Positions 1 to 9,944 of a stretch of 64,000 nucleotides of DNA are shown in pieces. Under the pieces are notes generated by a model. The model was not told the origin of the DNA and did not search any database. It saw only the letters and a program-made list of their open reading frames with translations. The translations under genes were made by a program, and so were the position numbers. The DNA is from Fragum whitleyi (lineage: Eukaryota; Mollusca; Bivalvia; Cardiida; Cardiidae): positions 24,670,526 through 24,734,525 of the forward strand of contig OX411543.1 in NCBI GenBank assembly GCA_948146395.1, in the 5' to 3' direction. Numbering within the stretch: position 1 is the first letter of the stretch; each line of letters starts with the position of its first letter.

Positions 1-427
1 TATTAACTGTATAATACGAGGAAACTGATAAATAGATTATATTATATACTGGATGAAGGTGTAAATAGTTTTATTATATTATTATTTTTTGGAATTTCGG
101 AAAATAATCCTTAATTCTTCATTTAAATTTGGAGTTACAAAAATTGCCACTTTAACTATAATAAATTGAAACATTTTCGTCTTTCAGCCATTACCATTGG
201 TCGGAGTTGATCACATGGTATCGAGCGAGTCCATAATCATAAAAAAAACTTCACCAATTTTTCAAAAAGACTCTAGCGAATATCAAGAAAGTTTTCAAGC
301 GCAGATATTTGAACTCTACATGAGCACATCTTCTAACTCTTGTGAAATAATGGTTGCCCTTCAGGGGGGGGGAGGGAGTCTAAGAGCTTTTTCGCAGCCA
401 AAGCTCTAAGACTTACATTTTTGGAGG

Positions 428-562
428 TACCCATTTATACACCTTGGTGAACAGGAGCAATTTGATGTTTAGTTTCAGCAAAATTTCCATGGACCGATCG
501 GGATTCGGTCTCGAGATCCTTCGATCTCAAAGCCATCACCCTTAACACTAGACCAAGGACTC
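428..562 (-). mobile_element. tRNA-like SINE fragment
   Basis: The minus strand reads GGTCTAGTGTTAAGGGTGAT (A-box-like), then GAGACCGAATCCCGATCGG (B-box-like), and ends GTTCACCAAGGTGTATAAAT. The head-plus-tail order and internal boxes fit a SINE distinct from the other families here. Target duplications are not evident. Confidence 0.6.
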
Positions 563-674
563 AACTCAATAATCACGAGACTGTGCATCAACACAGTATT
601 ACCATAGCCTTCATTACGCGCTTTAATCAAAAGTGAAAAATGATGGAAATGTCAATATTGATCGAAGTATGATT

Positions 675-1304
675 TGTAGCCCGTCATGCGAAAAGGGACC
701 ATCTTGAGATTTCCTTTATAGATATTTGAAAATAAGATTGAGTCCAGCAAAGGTCATGTTAAAGTCACATTTATTATATTTTTTATGCAGGAAGGTATAA
801 TTATCATTCTTGATTTAGAAAATGGGCTATGTATGAAAGATTTCGAGTCTTGTCAGCCCGCTCAGTCAATTCTGGAAATCACTCGGACTTTTCCGTAAAC
901 TAGAAATAACATCGCACGTAAGTGTAGTAATTTTGGGTTATTTTTAGGTAATTCGACTTCTGACAGTTCTTCGGTCACTGCCTTTGAAGAATTAGATTTC
1001 TTTTAATTATTTCCATTTGTCAATGAAAATTCTTTATGTATATTATATTATGATAACAAAACGCATAAATACAGTGCGATTTGTTATCAAAATATATTAT
1101 GCCCAGCTTTAATATTTCGTAATTTTTCCCCCCAGAGTAATCTCACGTGCGAAACGACGCGCAATTAAAGCTGCGTCCTCATCATTCCCGAGGTCTATTC
1201 GGTAGAGTCGCCCAGGGCTCCCGATCGCGCTCAGTCTTCACAGTCTGACAAGGGTCAAGACTTTTCGGACTGCTCAGATTATTCTTTTTCGCTCGACGGG
1301 TCAC
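675..1304. mobile_element. Possible family C MITE, broken (C1)
   Basis: The left end TAGCCCGTCATGCGAAAAGG and a right end CTCGACGGGTCAC are both recognisable, but 630 bases apart and with extra sequence between. It may be one element with inserts or two fragments. Confidence 0.4.
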
Positions 1305-1499
1305 GTTTTATTCCAATTATTGTTTATAAGTATCCTCTATCTAAATCATGTATTTTGTTTCGCCGAGAAAACCACAACTCCGTGAATAAATGATGCAGAA
1401 TAAAATATTCCATTAACATTTCTCAGCATTTGGCACTTTTAGCGCTTTGATTTTAATTGACGTCAGTAAAGCTATCTGCCTATTTACTACGATATTCAC

Positions 1500-1625
1500 C
1501 TCGTCAGGTTGCTCGCCAAGTATCGCTTGCGCCTCAAGTAAGCAAAACGTTCAGGATAAGTTACCAGAAAAGCGTTCGCTAGCGTTCGCGGGCGCTTACC
1601 ATTTCTGACCGCAGGGCTGTTTTAG
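1500..1625. repeat. Family Q repeat fragment
   Basis: TAAGCAAAACGTTCAGGATA ... GCGTTCGCTAGCGTTCGCGG ... ACCGCAGGGCTG. A relative lies at 33548-33674 (AGTGCTCGCTAACGTTTGCA ... CTGAACGCAGGGCTG). Confidence 0.5.
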
Positions 1626-1838
1626 TGACCAATCGACGATATATTAGAGGCAATTTGACAACGGCATTTACGAACTGTGTATGGAGCAAATAAAGAAACA
1701 AAGCTTGTTTTTTTTTTCTTTACGATATCTAAGTATTTAATAACACAAGTAAACAATGCCCATAAGGTTGAAATTCTACCCTACTCTACTTAAAAGGACC
1801 ACCAGTAAAATATTCTTACATAGAAGTTTATTTGAATG

Positions 1839-2263
1839 TTACACAGCGTGAAATTGACAAACTGAATGATTATGGAATGAAATCGAATGAACAAGAGGAG
1901 CGAGTTTTGAGCGAAATTTTAAGGAGGTAATCTTATATCGCTCATTTTGTTCTTGTTGAACAAAATTGGCGATATTTATTACCTCTCTTTAATAAGATAT
2001 GCATGCAAGTTCTATAAAGAGTTTCATATTTCCTCAAGAACCGATCGGGAGCTCATAATTTCAAATATTTCAGTTAAATCGAAATGTTTTCTAGCTTTTT
2101 CTTTTTTGAATAAAGTAGTCGATCTAATCTTTTTAGTGATTCTGGAGCGTTTTTGAATGGTTTGAGTGAGTGTTCGGATTAATAAATAAATAGCTCGCTG
2201 AGTGGTCGATTTAGAATGGTTTTGATCGAGATGAATGTCAATTTCACGTCGTTGTTAACTGTA
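1839..2263 (+). mobile_element. MITE family A, copy A1
   Basis: Consensus ends are TACAGTTAACAACATCGTGA and its complement. This copy starts TACACAGCGTGAAATTGACA and ends CACGTCGTTGTTAACTGTA. The centre has the family palindrome (about 1920-1990). Non-coding. Confidence 0.85.
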
Positions 2264-2384
2264 CCTGCGCTTCGTTCAGGGTAGCAAAATCACTCGCAAA
2301 CGCTGTAAATCGTTCCACGTGCGTTCACGTGCAATTAACAGATCGCTGTTGTCAATTGAAGAATCGAAAAACATATCGAAATAT

Positions 2385-2735
2385 ACGTTTCATTCTGCGT
2401 AACGAATGAACTGGCAGGGCAGGGCTTAACCGTGACGAAATTTGGCGAGTTGACCTTTCAATACTTTGGTTTCTCTCAAACTTTAGTCGGTAATCAACGT
2501 TAACGCGTGCAAATAACCGTATCCTAAAACCTAAAGGATTCACGTGCTTTGCGAGAGTGAAGGCATTTCATCATTTGGATACCAAGGCCTCGTAACTTCA
2601 GCTTGATTAAGAGGATTTGGTTACCAATCTACGATTTAAGGTCTCGAGTTATTTTAGATAAAAGCTGATTTCCCTTAACCTTAGGTGCAACGACCCGCTT
2701 CTTAGGCTCCGCCCTGTCAGGGCATTAATCATGAG
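2385..2735 (+). mobile_element. Family L repeat, copy L1 (empty site for the 30.7-kb SINE)
   Basis: TTCTGCGTAACGAATGAACT...GGCAGGG to TTAGGCTCCGCCCTGTCAGG; the ends are imperfect inverted repeats (TTAATGCCCTGACAGGGC versus AACTGGCAGGGCAGGGC). Confidence 0.72.
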
Positions 2736-2739
2736 ATGA

Positions 2740-3590
2740 CTGCTTAACTTCGATGTTTCGGCTATTTTGTTTCAATAATTTGCGTTGATGTGCGACCGAA
2801 ACGTCGAAACTAAAGCTTGAACAAGCTGTAGTTAAGACATTTATGTCGTCCTCCAACGTTTTTGCTAGTTGTTTCATTTCAATTACTCCATATATGATTT
2901 TCAGATAAACAACGTTTAAACATTAGAGGGGGGCATGTTATGATGTTTGGGCGGGCGTCAGCGATCTACTAATTCAGCGAAGGCGATTAGCTTATGCTTT
3001 TTTTCTCGAACGAATCGTATAAGAGAAATATTACTGACCTGTCATTCATTTAATATTCGTGTTGACCTTCATAAGAATTCGGAATTCGCGTCTTACATAG
3101 ATTCTCAATACGGGAAATAAACATTCAAGTAACCACTTAAGCTATAGGTGTAAAGTCGTGAACTTGCAATTTAGAGATCTGAAGAAAAAATCCCACCCCG
3201 TTTTATTTCAGGCTGATCCGAGTCTCAGCATTGCGGTCATTTGAAACTGTTGGAATGTCACGGACTGGCTCAAATAATACTTATAATAGCAATTTCATAA
3301 GATGTTGTGAAAAAAAAATGGATATATCTATTCAGTCACCTATGCACTGCTTTAGACATACAAAAAGGGTAAGTTTAGGATCAAAAACCTTCTGACCGAA
3401 GTTTGAATAGGTGACAACAGGCCAACGAAAATAAAAGGAAAGAGAGATTTGATAAAAATAGGAACAAAATATTAAAATTACGTAGGGAATTAAAGAGAAA
3501 ACAAAAATATGCCTTTATTTAATTACACTTAAATTGATGTAAAATAATTACACTTAAATTGGTGTAAAAACAACTTGAAAATGTTTTTTT
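2740..3590. other. Intergenic DNA without a recognised feature
   Basis: No convincing coding block; the direct repeat AATTACACTTAAATTG occurs twice near 3520-3560. Confidence 0.55.
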
Positions 3591-3595
3591 TAATC

Positions 3596-3683
3596 CGACT
3601 GGGAGGGTACTCGAACTGAATCTGTCTGTTCCATGACATTATTTTTGGCGAACGGGTTAGACCACTGCGCTTCGGACCCAAAA
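3596..3683 (-). mobile_element. tRNA-like SINE head fragment
   Basis: The minus strand reads GGGTCCGAAGCGCAGTGGTC (A-box-like) and CAGTTCGAGTACCCTCCCAG (B-box-like) about 50 bases apart, as in tRNA-derived SINE heads. Acceptor pairing is poor, so a functional tRNA is unlikely. Confidence 0.45.
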
Positions 3684-3879
3684 TACAGTATTTTATTTGA
3701 TATGAAAGTAAAATTCTGTTACCTCGCGGATATTACCGAAGTTTTACGAAAGGTTTTGGGTGACAGGTCAACTTTGTTTTCCAATAGATGAATAAATTTA
3801 TAGAGAAGGTACATACATACAATCTTTTTTTTCTAAAAAAGAAATTAATATACGACTAGTTTTAATGACAAAAATTTTG

Positions 3880-4085
3880 ATTCGTTACATTGACAACAAT
3901 TTTGATTCGTTACATTGACAATAATTTCGATTCGTTACATTGTAAATAATTTTGATTCGTTACATTGACAATAATTTTGATTCGTTACAAAATTATTGTC
4001 CATGTAACGAATCAAAATTATTGTCAATGTAACGAATCAAAATTATTCTCAATGTAACGAATCAAAATTATTTTATGTATTAAGT
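3880..4085. repeat. Tandem 27-bp repeats that fold back on themselves
   Basis: GATTCGTTACATTGACAATA occurs about five times head to tail (3889-3988), then in inverted orientation about three times (3995-4075), giving a roughly 90-base stem. Confidence 0.9.
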
Positions 4086-4204
4086 TACATTGGCCAATTT
4101 TAAAATCACTCATACACAAAAATATCGTGGTCAATTTCCTGGATAGAAAATGTCATTGATCGTATATGTGCGAGGATTGGTCAATTTAAAGATTCAATAA
4201 TATC

Positions 4205-4610
4205 ATAACATAACATAACATTACATTTCTTTATTTTGACATTAAGCTCATAGATTCATAGTCACAACATGAAATAATACAAATATAGCATGTTAAGGAA
4301 ATAAAAATAAATGTGTAAGAGTGTATACATTTAATAGTTTTAGATGTTTTAACATGTATAAATGTAATACAGTATCGTGAGAGTATTAAAAGTTTGGATA
4401 TGATATAATCACATAATCAAAAATAGTTTTTTTCTAATCAGGAAAGCCTTTAGAAATAAGAAGCTCCACAAATTTTTCCATGCTTGGTTTACAAGAATAA
4501 TATTTTGGAATGTATTTTTTTTTTCGAATTTCGAAATACTATGGACAACAGAGAGTAAAATGAAATTCATCTTCAACTATCTTCATTTGTAATAATTTCG
4601 GCTAGCATTG
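4205..4610 (-). mobile_element. LINE 3' end (C-terminal ORF2 + 3' UTR), minus strand
   Basis: Read on the minus strand, 4610 to about 4430 codes for E-D-E-F-H-F-T-L-C-C-P, a stop, then K-Y-I-P-K-Y-Y-S-C-K-P-S-M-E-K-F-V-E-L-L, a recognisable extreme C-terminus of bivalve-type LINE ORF2. It is followed by an AT-rich 3' UTR ending in short ATGTT-type repeats (plus strand 4204-4225). Everything upstream is absent, as in strongly 5'-truncated LINE insertions. Confidence 0.65.
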
Positions 4611-4858
4611 TATTACTATGAAATTGTCTTCGATTATTCGATAAACTATAGCCCGAATTAGCTTGCTAGACCTGTGTCTTTACAAAGACACATTAAACAC
4701 AGCTCTAGTAAGCGAATTCTGATTTAACATCACAGGCGATTGTTTCAAAATCCGATTTTGTCATGTATTTTTTATATGGAGTTTTATACCATGTCTTATA
4801 TCACTACACATAAGACAAAAATCGGAGTATGGGTCAAACGCCTGTATTATACAGGTTG

Positions 4859-5311
4859 TACTGGTAACAACATCGTGAAACTGACAATTTGAATGACTTT
4901 GGAATGATTTTGGAATGAAATTGAATGAGTGTGATGAGTAAAATCAAAGGGGAGTAATCCAATACCGCTAATGGTATTCAAGATGAACAAAATAGCGATA
5001 TTTAGTACCCCCTTTAAAAAAACATGCAAACCAGTTGTATAAATGGCTTCCTATTTCTTCACGATTCAATCAGACGCTTTTAATTTCAATTATGTCAATT
5101 TCAATTATGTCAAGCGCGATTTTTTTCTAGCTTTTATTATTTTGAATGAAGTTGTAGTTGTTAATCTTATTCTTTAGTCGTTTCGAGCGTTTTTGAGTGG
5201 TTTTGAGTGGTTTGAGTGAGTGTTTGGAATGAATAAATTGAGCAATGAGTGAGCGATTGAGAATGGTTTTGATAGGGATAAATGTCAATTTCACGTTGTT
5301 ATTAAACTGTA
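4859..5311 (+). mobile_element. MITE family A, copy A2
   Basis: TACTGGTAACAACATCGTGA at the left, TTTCACGTTGTTATTAAACTGTA (in pieces) at the right. The central palindrome around 4951-5010 is diverged. Confidence 0.85.
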
Positions 5312-5433
5312 AAGTTTGCAATTGTTTAAACCAGTCAGGCTTCTTATGGCTAAACATCACGATTCATATGACGGAATCTCTCACGATTCTTATTTCTACT
5401 ATGATGGCGGGACGTCACAATGTGATATTGTCA

Positions 5434-5755
5434 TTTATCTTATAACTATACAAATATTCGTATGATTACATCCCGTATGATATTTTTAATGATATCACAT
5501 AGTTATTTTTAGAACAATGATACAATGTGGTTATTTTTAAAAACTTGAATTTCTGTTTGAAACATGAACGAAAACGAGACAAATAGAATTTTTAAGATAA
5601 ATATAATACGTACTTAGGGTATTGTATGAAAAAATATATCTAACGAGGTTGTGAGAATTGATTACTGTCTCGGCAGAGCCTCGACAATGATCAATTCTCC
5701 CAACCTCGTTAGATGTTTTTTCTCATACAAAACACTAAGTACGTATTATACATCT
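5434..5755 (+). mobile_element. Family E MITE with strong half-element hairpin, copy E1
   Basis: Left part TTATCTTATAACTATACAAA...; right part a hairpin at 5607-5752 with arms ATACGTACTTAG.GT and AACGAGGTTG around CTCGGCAGAGCCTCGAC. Arms are about 65 bases. Confidence 0.82.
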
Positions 5756-6035
5756 ATAAATAGGTGCGGGGAAGGTGACGGATATCCGCCACTATCTATG
5801 TCACAAGTTTTTGAATTTTGAAAATTTTTGATTCCTTATAAAACCTTGCCTGGCTTTGAAAAGGACTATAAATCGATTAAAAACTGCCATTTACAGAAAA
5901 AAAAGAGAAACTTTTCGACGTTTTACCGTCACAACAGACGATGGCTGTTAGCCATGAGATACTCGACTGGTGAGTCCCCTTTTCTACAAAAAAGAGTTCT
6001 CTTAAATGCTTTACATTTATTCGTGGTGATCTAAA

Positions 6036-6650
6036 TACAGTAAGTAACATCGTGAAATTGACATCAACACCATTTTATATCGCCCATGCAACGCTCATTT
6101 GATTAATTCCGAATACTTACTCCACTCACTTATGACTCTTCAAAGTCGATAGAAAAAAATGAAATCGTTCTAAACGATTAAGTATTTCATTGAAATCGAC
6201 CAAATTATTCCACGATTTCTATTGGCTTGTGTAGATTATAGAGCACCTGGACCCGAGGTTATAAAACTTTTCTGAGGCCCAACTGAGATTTTTTTTTTTT
6301 CAAATTTTGAATTAAGATAAATGTATGAACATAACAGATAATAATAATAAGTTGTTATCTATAACAACTTGTTAACAATATCTTTTATGTTGATACATTA
6401 AAACGAGTATTAAAACAGAATAACGGCTTTAATCACAAATTGAAATTTGGGAAAATTTTGAATTGAGAATGAGAAAAGTTTTATTAACTCGGACCCAGAT
6501 TATAACACAGAAATCGGATATTCCAATTTGGGCGAAATCGGCGATATTGTATAACCCCTCTTAAATTTCTTTCAAACTTTTCTCTATTCTCTCATTCAAT
6601 ATCATTCCGAAATCATCCAATTCGTCAATTACACGATAATGTTAACTGTA
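6036..6650 (-). mobile_element. MITE family A, copy A3, with a nested MITE
   Basis: Both family A ends are present (TACAGTAAGTAACATCGTGA; ATGTTAACTGTA), but the copy is about 615 bases instead of about 430 because of an internal insert at about 6247-6494. Confidence 0.82.
6247..6494. mobile_element. Small TIR element nested in A3
   Basis: GGACCCGAGGTTATAAAACT at the left mirrors AGTTTTATTAACTCGGACCC at the right, with a T12 run and AT-rich interior. It interrupts family A sequence that is continuous in other copies. Confidence 0.7.
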
Positions 6651-7395
6651 GTTCGTCACTCTTATATAAAGCACATTGAAATAAATGTTTAATAGCTGAT
6701 CAAAATGATTTATTGTAAAAGACATATTTTACAAAACAGAAAGAGAAAAAACGATTTTCGAATAAAATCCCTAAAAGCGTTTCACTTTGCACGTGCATTA
6801 CACCTGCAATATATTGACTTTGCAAGTGGTATTGGTTCATTTGAGATGTCGTTATGTAGCGCGGAATAAATAAAAATAAATAAGTCTATAAAACGGAAGG
6901 TGCTTTTTTATTAGTTGCTTATTCTAAAAACACAAATTATTTTAATATTTAGTAGAAATGGGTATTAACAGAACCTATATTTGTTTTCAAAATCCAAATG
7001 GATTCTTTAAAGTTTATGGATTACAGGATGTAGGTGAATTCGCTTATAAGGGCAATTTGAGGATAAAATAACTTTCGTGTTCATAGGGAGGTCTCGTTAT
7101 TTATATTTTTATTTTTCTCTAAATCTATAATTTAACGAAACCAATTTGAAGCACCTTGTACAAAAAGTTAATAATTAGACACACCTACCTAGCAAAATTA
7201 GGATTATAAGAGTCTTGGTTTCCTTAGTTTCGGTTTAAGTTTTGACTAGCAAGTTACTTGTTAGCCCATATGTATTTGTTTTGAAAATGTATATTCCGAT
7301 GCCAGCTTGTGCAATGATGAATTACTCTTGTAAGAGTTTTTATTCGTCTTAACAATATTGTTCAATATGAGGTCAATAAAACCTACATGTAACAA
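6650..7395. other. Intergenic DNA, one faint repeat
   Basis: 6905-7110 weakly parallels 33895-34065 (shared words such as AAAACACAAATT, TCAAAATCCAAAT and TTCGTGTTCATAG), probably an old diverged repeat. Confidence 0.4.
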
Positions 7396-7720
7396 CATCA
7401 TAGAACAGAACAGAACAGATATTTTATTTCTGACATAAAGCATATAAGCTCATAGTCAAAAAAATACATTTGAACAACATACAATGGGAATAACAGTAAC
7501 ATGGGTTAACAATCACAAACGTTATATGTTATTAAGAGAGTATCTCTGTAAACCAAGTTATCGAATATCGTGGAATATATTATATAGATAAAGATAGTGT
7601 GTTAGTTTTCTATAGTATAGAATTTTTTTTTCTCTTTTGTAAGGCATTTTTATAAAATGACGACAATTTTTATCAGTTGTTTTTTGCTATCAATGTTTAG
7701 TCAATTAGTAAATTTTAACA
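7396..7720 (-). mobile_element. LINE 3' UTR/tail, minus strand
   Basis: The plus-strand start (GAACAGAACAGAACAGA...) and the following segment containing 'AAGCTCATAGTCA' parallel the tail at 4205-4275, suggesting the same or a sister LINE family, here with a (TGTTC)n tail. No clear coding trace was found above about 7650. Low resolution, because the UTRs are diverged. Confidence 0.5.
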
Positions 7721-7804
7721 TAACATCCACTGTAGTTACAATTTATTATAATGACCCGTCACGCGATAAAGGACCATCTGGCGAGTGCGATTTTTTTTTA
7801 CCCT

Positions 7805-7988
7805 GGGGCCATTTTCATCAAAACATTTAAGACGTATTTTTGTCTTACTGATAATTTTCGAAACAGTTAAAACAACAATAACTTTATATGGGTATTGGTA
7901 GATTGGTGATACGTGATTTTTGTCCTAAATATGTGGAAAGTCATGGGTAAGACAAAAATGTGTCCTAAATGCTTTGATGAAACTGGTC
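7805..7988. mobile_element. Family D MITE nested in C2
   Basis: GGCCATTTTCATCAAAACAT at the left mirrors TGCTTTGATGAAACTGGTCC at the right; the arms extend over AAGACAAAAATGTGTCCTAA. The word CCTGG occurs at both flanks. About 185 bases, non-coding. Confidence 0.75.
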
Positions 7989-8120
7989 CCTGGACTGACT
8001 GCACGATCCGCACAGACTGACCAGGGTCTAAGTTGCTTGCGAGTTTTCTGAGTCTAGAAAGCGTATTTTACCTTCCTGTATATAGTTTAAGTGAGTTATC
8101 AAAGGTCAATTTTTTCTATA

Positions 8121-8561
8121 TACAGTCAGTAACATCATGAAATTGTCAATGTGAATGATTTCGGAATGATTTAAGAATTAATTTTAAATGGGCGTGTGGA
8201 GCGAGTTTTGAGTGAATTTAATGGGAGGTAATCATTATCGCAAATTTTGTTCAGGATGAACAAAATTAGCGATATTGATTACCCCCCTTTAATAAAATAT
8301 GCATTCAAGTTCTATAGATTGCTTCCTATATCTTCTAGAACCTATTAGACGCTTATTATTTGAATTTTGTTAGTGAGATCGCGATTTGTCTTTAACAAAA
8401 TTTCTTCTGAATGACGTTGTTGATTCTATATTTTTCAATGGGTTTAAGCGTTTTCGAATGGTTTGAGTGAGTGTTTTGAATGAATGAATGGAGCACTGAG
8501 TAAGCGATTTAGAATGGTTTTGATCGGAATTAGTGTCAATTTCACGATGTCTTTAACTGTA
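8121..8561 (+). mobile_element. MITE family A, copy A4
   Basis: TACAGTCAGTAACATCATGA to GATGTCTTTAACTGTA. The well-kept central palindrome at 8221-8289 reads GGGAGGTAATC...GATTACCCCCC around TTTTGTTCAGGATGAACAAA. Confidence 0.9.
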
Positions 8562-8730
8562 CCTGTATAGACAAAATTGATAACTCACTCTAAATTGCGG
8601 GTCTTTACGTGTAATTATTTCCGAAAAATTTCCTTCTGGTTAAACTATGCTAAATAAAGTCCTTTTTTTCCAAATATTTATTAAACGGGGCTACCAGAGG
8701 ACACTTTGTCGCGTGGCGGGTAACTTTCTG

Positions 8731-9070
8731 TAGCATTTCAATGTGCCATATCCGTAGACAACTAATCAGGAAACTGTCCTGCGTTCAGGATACAAAGGTT
8801 CATTTTTTTTGCAAAATTTACCCCGCTTTGTTAGTGCAAAAGAGGCATACTCTTTCAAAATGTTAACAGGCATTTTTTGAACCTAAACGCTGTTCACTTC
8901 TACAGAAAAACTATCACCGACTGGTGTGGTCTGCCAGGTGCGTTCAGAATGACAAAACGTGGTAATCTGTTAGCGCAAAATTTATTACGCTGTGCACGTG
9001 CACTTTACATTTGCAAAAAGTTTGCAGTTTTTTTTAGTAGCTTGAACACAGGGCAGATTACTATTTTAAA
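8731..9070. other. Diverged family G-like sequence
   Basis: TCCTGCGTTCAGGATACAAA, TTACCCCGCTTTGTTAGTGC, GTGCGTTCAGAATGACAAAA and CTGTGCACGTGCACTTTAC recall family G arms, suggesting one or two decayed copies. Confidence 0.4.
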
Positions 9071-9295
9071 CCTTTCCTGTTTTACAAAATTTTGGACCTG
9101 TCCAAATTCAAAGGTTTTGCAGACGAAAAATTAAAGTGGATTGAATTTGAAAAATAACCATTCAATAGGGTAGAAAATAGTGTGGAAAAAGAAGAAATTG
9201 CTTGTCAGAAGCAATTTCTTATTTTTTCACAATGTTTTCTCAATCATAAAATCACAGGCACGTAAAAAGCAGGGATTAAACAGCAAAGGGTTAAA
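9071..9295. mobile_element. Family F MITE, copy F1
   Basis: CCTTTCCTGTTTTACAAAAT at the left, complement-like AAACAGCAAAGGGTTAAA at the right, and a central hairpin AAGAAATTGCTTGTCAGAAG. About 225 bases. Confidence 0.75.
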
Positions 9296-9529
9296 ATATT
9301 ATTTGGACAAAAACATTAATGGGTTGTCCTTTCGTTTATTCACATTATTATTCACCTGGCAGGGTTTTTGGCAAGATTATAGATCCACAAGTTAAGTGAG
9401 GGATCAAAGTTAAATTTTGTCTATATCTGCATGGACATAATTGACCTTTGATCAACCACTCTACATTGCGGAACTATACCTCTCAATATGTTTTTGTTGT
9501 TGTTTCTATAAGCTAACGCGTGTAAGTAA

Positions 9530-9832
9530 CGGGCCGTTGCACTTCAGGTTAAGGTAAATAAGCTTTTATTTATAATTTCTTACTTCTATAGATAGTCGAT
9601 ATTATTCACTGAAAGCATTCTAAAAATCGTAGGTTGGTAACCTAACGATAAAACATGTTCACTTTCTCCAAGCAGATGAATACTTTTGGTTTTTGGATAC
9701 AGAAATTTGCAAGCGTTAACAATAGTTGTGGACTGAATTTTGAAATAACCCAAATTATTGAAAAGTAAAATCGTCAAATTACGTCACGGCTAAGCCGCGC
9801 CCTGCCAGTTCATAAATAACGCAGAATACACA
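9530..9832 (-). mobile_element. Family L repeat, copy L2, diverged
   Basis: Both ends are visible on the minus strand (TATTCTGCGTTATTTATGAA; TTAACCTGAAGTGCAACGG). The interior is largely replaced or diverged. Confidence 0.5.
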
Positions 9833-9944
9833 GGCTTCGTCTGCCAGGACAAAAAATATGAATTATATCAAAACAACAAAATGATATTTTCAAAACACAC
9901 CCATATGTATTATTTTCTGATTTCGTATCTTTTTTTTCCAGATA

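Larger units (their letters stand above)
7752..8731. mobile_element. Family C MITE (C2) hosting nested insertions
   Basis: Left end TGACCCGTCACGCGATAAAG, right end about 8712-8731 (GTCGCGTGGCGGGTAA). Between them lie a small TIR element at about 7805-7988 and MITE A4 with its flanking inverted words (GTGAGTTATCAAAGGTCAAT at 8092; GATAACTCACTC at 8578). Confidence 0.6.

Noticed and set aside
3880..4085. CRISPR-like regular repeats
   Set aside because: No unique spacers, the repeats invert midway, and the DNA is eukaryotic.
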